Source: Trichosporon coremiiforme
Lineage: Eukaryota; Basidiomycota; Tremellomycetes; Trichosporonales; Trichosporonaceae
Direction: 5' to 3'
DNA: 64,000 bases
Assembly (NCBI GenBank): GCA_039545355.1
Contig: BCJJ01000012.1
Coordinates: 451,067-515,066, forward strand
The notes beneath the pieces are model-generated. The model did not search any database, was not told the origin of the DNA, and was given only the letters and a program-made list of their open reading frames with translations. Shown here one piece after another: positions 56,099 to 64,000 of the stretch (the stretch's first letter is position 1; every line of letters starts with the position of its first letter). A program made the position numbers and the translations under genes.

Positions 56099-57232
56099 TG
56101 CTCACTTCAGCACCAGTAACGTGCACGCTGTGACATGATCTCGATTCCCGTTCACGTTGCAGCGTAAGTGGTGTCCCGCCCTCAGCTGCGACGAGGGCCA
56201 GACGACAGGGCAAGAGTCTCGGGCAGGCGTACCAGAACCTTGAACGTGGAACTTCACATGCTGAGAACAGCTGCGCCGGGCCACCATGTGCTGAGCGCGG
56301 GTGGAGATGTTTCATCTTGTGATCAGACTCCCAACACTTCCCATCCATTCCTTGTGGCAGCTACTTCGGCGTGCACTTGAGAAGCAATCAGCATATGTGT
56401 TGGCTGACGTTGGCAAAGAGCACTCGTTGCGAGGACAGGAACAGGCGCTGGAATCATTGGAAACAGGGAGACAGGGACGCGGGAGTGTCTAGCGCTTTCC
56501 GAGGGAGGTCTGAAACGTATCTTCCAAGCTCTGCTTCCAGTCGCAGTCACTCCAGCGCGCATGCAGCGTGCAACGACAACGTGTGTTGGCAGTGTGGGAC
56601 GAATCAAGGTTCTCTTCCTAATCTTATCGCAGGCACATGGTCGTGTGCCCCTGGTTCTGACGGTCTGGAAGCTAAGGGACGACGCGTCCCGACGAGGAGC
56701 CGAGGATGTTCGCTGGGCGCGTTGTGTACCTGTGAGAGACGCGTTTCAGTTCCGACATGCTCCAAGCTCTTCGCCGTTCGAAACGCCTGAGCTTTGATGG
56801 AGTCTGGCTGAGATGACCCTCACAACGGCCCACGCGTTCACCTCAGCAACATGCAGCTAGTTGCCGGTGACAACCACCGACACACCAATACCAGGCTCTA
56901 AGCTCTAGAGGGGCGCAAAGTTCAATTTACTGCCACCATGCCGACCGCAGACTTTCTGGTGCACGCAGCTGACAACTCTGTCTATGCACGGAACGCGCGC
57001 AGCTGCTTTACGACAGCGCCGCAACCCGATGCGTGCGCAGTATCCACTGCGCAACGGAATTGACTGTTTCACCTCGTGCACAATCGTACATGTGACGCCG
57101 ACGGTCGCCGCACGGTCAAGTCAGCCTTGAAGCCGCGCATGGCCGTTCTATTTGGGGAGCTTGAGAGATGTTCGTCGCTATCCGCCAAGGCTTCGGCGAC
57201 CGAGACTACGCGAAGGAACTGCGCCTGGCGCC
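56099..57232. other. 1.1 kb intergenic, nothing recognised
   Basis: No frame with host codon bias; it separates the eight-cysteine gene promoter from the 3' end of the transcription-factor gene. Confidence 0.5.
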
Positions 57233-59527
57233 TTACTGCCAGAGCCCCAGCATCTCGAGCGCTGCGTCCTTGTTCTCGTGATCTGCGCTCCAGTCGTCGA
57301 TCGGGAACGGCTGCCCGACCGGGGCGCCGAGCAACTGTTGGAGCTGTTTCGTTAGCTCCATCATTCACGTGTTCAGAGCTTTGGCTGTTCGCAGCAACAG
57401 TTCAACCATACACTATGCCACGCTGGACACTTACGAAGTCTGGGCTGAGGCCGGTTGCATCTGGTAAGCGACTCGTAAGAAGCGTGTTGTCGTACCAATC
57501 GGCGGGTTCTGGGAGGCTGGCCGCCGGCATGCTGGGCACTGGCTCGCGCGGCCGCCCCTCGCCAAGCTGAATGAGGCGTGTTCGCCACCCGACGAGCGAG
57601 AGGTGCTCGAACGCGTCTTCAGCCGGTTGAGGTGAGGGGGCCGGTGCGGCGGCAGCACTGATTTTGGCCTGCGCACGCTCGCGCAGCTGCAGCAGCCAGG
57701 CCAGGTTCTTCCTGAGCTCCGGACGCGGCAGGCTGGCGAGGATGCTGTGGAGGAGCGCGATGACGCTCTCCAATTCGGTCATTGCAAGTGTCACGAGCGC
57801 ACTCCCAGGCGAAAGGATGCACACCGTCGCCATGCACACGGCTCCACTAAATGCGTGCGACCAGAACTGCCAGTGTCTCGTTGACAGCAGTGGGTATAGG
57901 CCATGGATGCTGCGGAGCATCGCGATCATCATCGAGCTCCTCTCGATGACGGCGAGGTAGGCATCGCCGTAAGGCGACTGTGTCGGATCTTCCGGATGCG
58001 AGTACAGCGCATGGACGAAGTACGGTCGGAGGAGAAGGAAGACTCCCGCGCAGTAGTCGAGGGTGAGTGCATGTTGCTGGAACGCAAGCCGGACATCCCG
58101 CCGGCTGGGCTCTGGTGTCGCCTCATCGGCGGCAGCAGTTGTCGTGTACCGTGATACCATGGCGCGAGTGGTTGCACGGCATCGCAGCTCGAACGGAACA
58201 TCCGCCTCAGCCTTGACGAGAGCTTGCCAAATCTCGACAATACGCGAGTATGGCGACGGCGTGATGCGCAGACTCTCGTCCAGTGCCTGCTTCACCAGCA
58301 CTGCGAGCTTGTATCGGTACAGCTCGTACGGGCTGCAGGTGTCCGGGAACTGCGTGTCGTACTGGTCGGCGGCGATACCGGTCGGTGGTCTGTCCCAGCA
58401 GCGCGACAGGAAGATGTCCTGGCTGAATGCGTCCCAAAACACCTGTCGGCGGTCGTTCAGGTCGTGGGGAGAAAGTTTCCACGTCCGTCCGTCCCGGTGC
58501 AGACCCATCGAGATGATGAGGCGCATCGCAAGACCTCGAAGCTGCCATGCCAGGTCCCATCCACGACGCATCGCGGCGTAACAGCAGTAACGCGCCATCA
58601 TCGAGACAGTCTCAACACCGATTAACGTCGTGTGCGTTAGGAACCGGCCGTTCACGAGACACTGCCGCGCCATGTCGAAGTAGTGTCGCCCCGTCGGGTC
58701 ATCGAGCGGTAGCTCCAGCGACACTAGCGTTCCCAGTGCCAGAACGATGAACACAGCTGCCAGCTTCTGAAAGGAAAGATGCGTGTCCTCCGTGTTCGCC
58801 AGCGACTCGTAAAGCTCCGCGAAATCCTCTCGGCTAAGAGCACTGCCGCCCCAAGCAAGATGCCGGTAGTTCGATTCCGCAAGTAGCCAACCTTCCTCTC
58901 TTGGTGGCAGTTGAGCAAACGCTTGGGCGTAGGTGAGAGCCGAGGCTGGCCCAAAGATGGATGACGAAGATGCGTGCGCCGGGGATGTCGATGGGGAAGG
59001 TGGTCGTGTGTCGAGGGCGTCCTCCTGCGACAGCCAAAGTGGCATCGCAGATCCGCCGAGGTATCGCGATTGACCATTTGCGACAACCAGAGTACCCGAG
59101 TTGGCAACTGGGGAGTCTGCTGATGTGCTGTCCTTGACGGATGCTGGGATTGGCGACGGCTGTACAGGCTGCGGGCCCTGCGGTGTGGTCGTTGTTGTCG
59201 ATCCACTTTTGACCTTCTCTTCCAACTCCTTGATACGCTCTAAAAGCTTTTCACGCTCGACAAACAAGTCCTTGACGGCGAGGGACTCTCCAGGACACAT
59301 GGCCCCGCATCCTCGCTTCGTGCAGTTCGCACATGGGACTGTGCATTAGCGCGTCCTGACCATCGAACCTTGTACCCACCCTGTCTATCGCACTTGATCT
59401 ATGTTGGTTAGCTCGTCGTTCCACATGACGCTTCATACCTTCAGTCTCCGACATTCTGGGAGGTCAGCTTACTCATAGCCACAGTTGACGTACCTGCGCA
59501 GTTCTTCCCTGTGCGCACCGGCGGCAT
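57233..59527 (-). CDS. Zn(II)2Cys6 transcription factor with fungal-specific domain, five exons
   Basis: Exons 59527-59494, 59455-59439, 59398-59380, 59338-57435 and 57343-57233 give 694 aa. The zinc cluster only appears after splicing: NCAECRRLK, IKCDRQ, VPCANCTKRGCGAMC, six cysteines in CX2CX6CX5CX2CX6C-like spacing. A coiled coil follows (LFVEREKLLERIKELEEKV). The middle holds the fungal-specific transcription factor domain, with the marker region GLAMRLIISMGLHRDG and FWDAFSQDIFLSRCWDRPPTG. The last exon, found from a GTAAGT donor and CTAACGAAACAG acceptor, adds LQQLLGAPVGQPFPIDDWSA to the end; without it the frame would stop shortly after 57435. Exons 2 and 3 are only 17 and 19 nt. A nuclear regulator of unknown targets. 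Confidence 0.92.
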
Positions 59528-60161
59528 GGTTGCGGAGATGTTGCAATGATGATGAGGTTGTAGTGGGCTGAGAACCGATTTGTCGGGCTCCGGCAATCAG
59601 ACGCCGTTGAGACGGACTTGGCGCCGAAGATCCGGATGAAATCACGTGACCACGATGCTGAAGTGGTGGTGGTTGAAATGATCTTGATATGGTCTTCGCA
59701 TTATCGGCGAGTACTCTTCGAACAGCAAGAAGTCGCGGGTGATAAGAGAGCAGAGAACAGTCTATTGATACACTGACGGCGTCTTCTGACGGTTTAACGC
59801 AGTTGCGGCCTGGAAGAGCTCCTTTCTTGGCGTCGGGAATCGCCATCGCGAGTGTTAAATGCTGAGCAACTTCGTCTGCGGGGCTGCAGCGCGTGAGCTT
59901 CGCCTGCAATATCGCAGTATAGCGAGGAAGTGTGTTTTTAGCTGCTCACGGCTTGGAAGAAGCCAAGCCTCATCACCATCCCAGCAGGCTCCGCCGCAAG
60001 CTACGCCCAGAAGCGTCCCCACGGCATCAACTATTTGTTCGCCGCCGTGGTCGCCAGAGCTGACGTCGGATTCTTGACCTTCGCTCTTATCCATCGCTCT
60101 AACTTGACACCGCTGTTCCTTCCCGTCACTATCCCTCAAGTTGTTTGGCCATCGCTGCGCC
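59528..60161. other. Divergent intergenic region
   Basis: It separates the transcription factor (minus) from the decayed F-box gene (plus). No gene or clear TATA was seen. Confidence 0.5.
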
Positions 60162-61521
60162 ATGACGCTTCCTGAACCACCTGTCACATCCACCTCACCG
60201 ACATCGCCTGCAGGGGCCCCCGGGGCGATCCTTCCGGCCCTCCCAACCGAGCTGTTGCTTAATGCCTTTCAGTATCTCAATGTCAACGACATCCGCCGTA
60301 TCTTGAAAGTGAACTCGTACTTCAAAACGATCGCTCAGCCCTTGGCGTATTGCTGCGGTGTCTTCACTCAATTCGGTCCGTTCTCCCCCGCGACACTTTC
60401 GGAACCCGACGCACGTCTTCCCTGTCTCACGGAGGATGAGCAGCACTACTTTTCTTCTCGAGTCCGCGGTCTAAATGTGTACCTCCACTCCTCCGAGATG
60501 TGCCGCGCCTTCCGCTTCCACACGCGGAACAAGCTCAAGTTTGACCTGGACGTGCTGAACCTCGTAACCACAGGCTACAGGTGGGACCGGGACGACGACT
60601 TCTGGGATCAGTACGTCCACTACGACTCCTACCCGCCCCTGCCTGCGCCAGAAGACATGCCGAATCCACTGTACCGTCGTACGATCTGTACGAAGCCAAG
60701 TGGCAGCATCCCTCACCGTACGCCAAGTGCTTCTTCCTCTAGCGGGCGTTCATCAACCTGCGGTTCCGCACCTACAGTACGTCCTCCGCGGCCTCTCCTT
60801 CCTTCCGCGGTCTACCGTGCACATCCCCGACTGTTCCAGCAAGCGAGACCGGAACCCAAACAAGATCATCGGCATCGTTCCCGCTGAGACCGACGTGACG
60901 ACTGAATACGACGAGTACTAAGCCTGGCTCGGCGGGCCCCTGATCTGCAACAACGGTACCTGTTCGGGTAACATGGCCACTGAAGCCTCGACACCTGAGG
61001 CTCGCATGTGGGGAGGCGCGCCGTTCTACGCGGCACACTTCATCAAGGTTGCCTTTTGGACAGACTCGCCAACGGACGAGTGGGTGCCTCCGTGCATGCA
61101 CTATCATCCGCCTTCGGAAGCCGAGCTGGACGCATATCCCGACTTGGAGGGCGGACCACGCTGCTGCAACTTCACAGAATGGATGTTGCGTGACCTCGCC
61201 AAGGCACTGAGCCTCGCCTGCCGCGACGGCGAGGAGACCATGGTCATCACGAACGTCAATGCCAGCGCCCTCCAACCTCACAGCTCCTGCCGCGAGAGCT
61301 ACTCTGAGCGTCTTCAGGCTGGCGACGCAACCCATGCAGATGCCGAAGAGCACTTCATGTGTGCCGTCGATTGGGAGGAGGTCTGCCGGTAGCGTCCCCT
61401 CAAGATTGAGTTCCTCACCATGAAGGAGTGGATCGACATTGATGAATGGGAGGATGCAGTGAGCGAGAATGAGATCCGTCCGTGGCTCGAAGCGGTTGCC
61501 ATCGAGGCGCGAACGATCTAG
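60162..61521 (+). pseudogene. Decayed F-box protein gene
   Basis: From ATG at 60162 a proline-rich leader precedes an F-box, LPALPTELLLNAFQYLNVND with ILKVNSYFKTIAQPLAY, as in substrate-recognition subunits of SCF ubiquitin ligases. Host-like coding continues for about 165 residues (RVRGLNVYLHSSEMCRAFRF). Then the reading moves frame near 60665 (SYDLYEAKWQHPSPYAKCFF), meets TAG at 60740-60742, moves again near 60772 (YVLRGLSFLPRSTVHIPDC), meets TAA at 60919-60921, continues in the same frame (RMWGGAPFYAAHFIKVAFW), meets TAG at 61390-61392 and ends at TAG 61519-61521. Each internal stop is one C-to-T change from a Gln codon. No introns explain the breaks. The full-length ancestor would be about 450 aa. 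Confidence 0.8.
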
Positions 61522-61854
61522 CTGTAAGAACTGGATGTCGTGTTCAAGTGCTGACTCGGAGAGCGCAAATTGCCAAGCGCATAGCGAAACATACCGCCCT
61601 GTCTCTTAATAATCGTAGTCTAATGTATACATGCCTTGTCTAGAAACGATGCTGTAGGGTGGAGAGCGACTGCCGAGGCTGCAAGCCGCGCTGCCACACC
61701 GGGATCTGCCACGAACGCTTCGCATCGGTCTCTGATACACACTTTTGTTACATATTCGTTTCTACATGCTATGGATGGATGTTCGTGGGAGTGGTTGAAT
61801 GCAATGGGGCGTCTTGTTCATGTGGGGCGGTTGAATGCGTCGTCGGGTCGAGGT

Positions 61855-63118
61855 TTATTCGGTCTCGGTCTTGTTGCCATCCTGGCTCTCGACCGCGTCC
61901 TCCTCCTTCGGGGGCCTGATACCTCCGTGAGACTGGCCAAGGAGCCTGCGCTGGCTCTCAACGGCAAACTTGGCGCTCTCGTCGCGCGTGAAGCCGAACT
62001 TGGTACCACGAACCTCGGCGGGCGCCTCAGCAAGTGCGAACGGGTTGAAGTCGCGGGTCTGGTCGAGATCGGCGAGGGAGTGGTTGACGAACCGGTGCGT
62101 GGCCTCGTCAGCGCGGACCGCCTTGATGACATCCAGCAGCGACGCATTCGGCTTGAGGCGCCAGTAGTCGATGGCAATTTGGGGTGCCGGCTTGTCCGTC
62201 CATTCGGGGACGAAGCCCTTCTCGACATCAGAGATGCAGTGGGAGTATGTCCGCACTGCCTCCTCCTCGAGCGCGCCCACGAAACGGTGCGCCAGCTTCG
62301 GCGCGACGAGGTACGTGAGGAAGAACATGGGGTAGAACACGCCCTGACCCGCCATCACGAGTGCGCGCGTGAACCAGCCCGGCTGAGCGACCGTGAGGAA
62401 CGTGAGGAGGTGCATGCGCTCGTTCTCAGCCTCCTCGAGGAGGGTGTGGATCCAGCCTCCGTCGCGGCGCAGGAGACGGAGACTCCTCAGATGCCTGAGA
62501 GTACCGCCGACCATGCCCGGCACGCCTGCGATGGACTCGAGGAGGATGATGCGCGTCATCCAGTCCTTGTCGCTGAGGAGCTCGCCGGATTTGCGCAGCT
62601 CGGCGATCGCGTTCGGGTTCTCTTTCAAGACGGAAGCCGGAACGTCCTTTGCGATGTAGCCTGAGAACATGTCGAAGAGCCGGCGGAGCATCTTGACCAT
62701 ACCGTGGGCGGCTTTGTCGCCCACTGTCACCGGCTCGCGGCCGACGACCTGCACACAGTCGAGCTCAGGCTCGGTGTAGATCGGGTTCATCATCGTCCAG
62801 TTGCCGTGGTCGTGGGTTACTGCGGCGACGGTCTCGATGCGTTCTGAGTTGTCAGTGGCTGTGAGAGGTGGATGGGAGGGGGAAGGAAGACGTACCACTC
62901 GGGTGAGGACCGTCAACGCCGGGACCGGTTGTGCCCACAATTGGGCCGCGCTTCTCGTCGCGCTCTACCGTCTTGGGCATGAGCGCGTTGCTAGGTTCGT
63001 AGCGGGGGATAGTGGTCGAGAGGTGGCGGAGGGCGAGGGGAGTGGATGCCCTGAGAAAAGTAGAGGTAGGCATCCGGGCCATGAGGCGGATGCCGGGGCG
63101 AACCATCATCGTCGACAT
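61855..63118 (-). CDS. AOX1: Mitochondrial alternative oxidase
   Basis: Exons 63118-62896 and 62843-61855 give 403 aa. The N-terminus is a mitochondrial presequence rich in Arg, Ser and Met (MVRPGIRLMARMPTSTFLRA). The di-iron four-helix motifs are complete: LLESIAGVPGM, LEEAENERMHL, LEEEAVRTYSH and RADEATHRFVNHSLAD. It oxidises ubiquinol and reduces oxygen to water at the inner mitochondrial membrane, bypassing complexes III and IV. The 52-nt intron (GTACGT to CTGACAACTCAG) joins HPS to ERIETV. The C-terminal tail is charged (PPKEEDAVESQDGNKTETE). Confidence 0.96.
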
Positions 63119-63208
63119 TGTCGGTTATGGTTTGTGTTGGATTGAGATGAGATGAGTAGTTGTTGTTATTGTAGTTGGGTGTGGTTGTTGCTCGTCGTCG
63201 AGCTGGTC

Positions 63209-63217
63209 GTTATATAC
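63209..63217 (-). promoter_or_regulatory. TATA box of the alternative oxidase gene
   Basis: GTATATAAC on the minus strand, about 92 nt upstream of the ATG at 63118. Confidence 0.6.
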
Positions 63218-64000
63218 GCTGCAGTGCTCGAAAAGTCTTATCGTGACTCCGGTCCGAAGCCGGTCTTTTGTCCCGCTTGATGCTGAGTCAAAGGTAGTGC
63301 TCGATGCCAAATGCTGTTGACCCCTGGACGTTGAGAAGAGCAGGGCGTGATGCATTCCGAACCGTGCTTCAGCTACCGGCGGCAAATGACATCAGTGACT
63401 CACCCAGGCTGCTTAATTCACCGCCCGGACCGTCATTTAGGATTCCGGTGCCTGCTCGTGCCTCCGACATTTAGTCCTGATTACTAACTGTCCCTCGAGG
63501 TCATTAGTAACTTTGCAACCGCATACACCGGCCACTCGGAACATCTCGGGAGGCATTGGACATGCTGCGGTGGTGGGAGTGTGTGTCCCACCGCCTGGAT
63601 CCGAGACGTCCCGAGCATAACAGATTGCTGGTGCAGAGATCTTGTCGCTTACGCTCAACCTCCGAGTGAACGTCGGTTATGCATGCAAGTGTCACCCACA
63701 GCTCGGAGCAAAGATACCAAATCGTCGTCCCGCAGAGCAAAGGATGTAGTCAGCGGGTACTAAGCAGGCGGTATCCATGCCAAATCATCCTTCCGAGGGC
63801 TCGGAAGTCTCTCGTTGACTCCAGGCTCGTCGAGCACTGGTTCGCACGTTTCTCTTTCGCTTGCGTTTCGGTACCGAGAGCTGTCGCTGCTGCGCTCAGT
63901 CGGTAAGATGCCACAGTCAGACTGTCACTGTGTCAATAGTCCACAAACGTCATGCCAAGTCATGTCAGTCGCAGTCTAGTGTGTTTGTGTGAAGATCTGT
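63218..64000. other. Window end, no gene recognised
   Basis: Upstream region of alternative oxidase; the remaining bases show no supported coding frame. Confidence 0.5.

Noticed and set aside
60740..61392. Genetic code with UAG/UAA read as glutamine
   Set aside because: Several intact genes in the window end normally at TAG or TAA, so the stops in the F-box gene and family copies are better explained by decay.
61636..62664. 342-codon plus-strand frame
   Set aside because: Antisense shadow of alternative oxidase, whose motifs are unmistakable on the minus strand.

Overview
This window is nuclear DNA of a basidiomycete yeast-like fungus. The evidence is GC-rich coding sequence with C-ending codons, very short spliceosomal introns (33-52 nt) with a CTRAC branch point almost touching the 3' AG, two tRNA genes that carry introns, and a typical basidiomycete gene set (Dph5, alternative oxidase, flavohemoglobin, Zn2Cys6 regulator, monocarboxylate-type MFS carrier, F-box protein). 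The style suggests Tremellomycetes, perhaps Trichosporonales, but that placement is inference. All exon joins given here were worked out by hand from splice signals and reading phase.

Layout. 1-10 kb: a secreted type-B carboxylesterase, a small hydrophilic stress-type protein and a low-complexity unknown protein. 10-16 kb: a gene-poor stretch ending in an intron-containing tRNA-Gly. 16-26 kb: two unknown proteins (one needing a +1 frame change), a secreted vWA-domain wall-type protein, an aspartic protease, an FMN-binding PNPOx-like protein and an MFS transporter. 26-31.5 kb: an intron-containing tRNA-Gln, then two PLP enzymes on the minus strand (2,2-dialkylglycine decarboxylase-like and a cystathionine gamma-synthase/lyase-family enzyme).

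31.5-41.1 kb is the most unusual region. No intact gene is visible, but four broken copies of one unnamed protein family lie there, two per strand. Each copy carries frameshifts, and some carry stop codons. The copies can be recognised only by aligning fragments from different frames with one another. A 114-bp inverted-repeat element sits between the first two.

41-51 kb is dense with intact genes: glutathione S-transferase, DUF4211 protein, ADP-ribosylglycohydrolase, a head-to-head pair of class II aldolases, diphthine synthase Dph5, and a large secreted protein with an AA14-LPMO-like N-terminal part, a Lys/Glu-rich linker and a repeated C-terminal motif. 52-64 kb holds a flavohemoglobin with an apparent 1-nt deletion in its first exon, a small eight-cysteine secreted protein, a Zn2Cys6 transcription factor whose zinc cluster is spread over four exons (two of only 17 and 19 nt), a decayed F-box gene, and alternative oxidase.

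There is no clear metabolic cluster. Flavohemoglobin and alternative oxidase share a stress theme (nitric oxide, respiration), and the adjacent PLP enzymes could share amino-acid substrates, but both links are inference from proximity. I saw no transposase, reverse transcriptase, CRISPR array or virus-derived gene.
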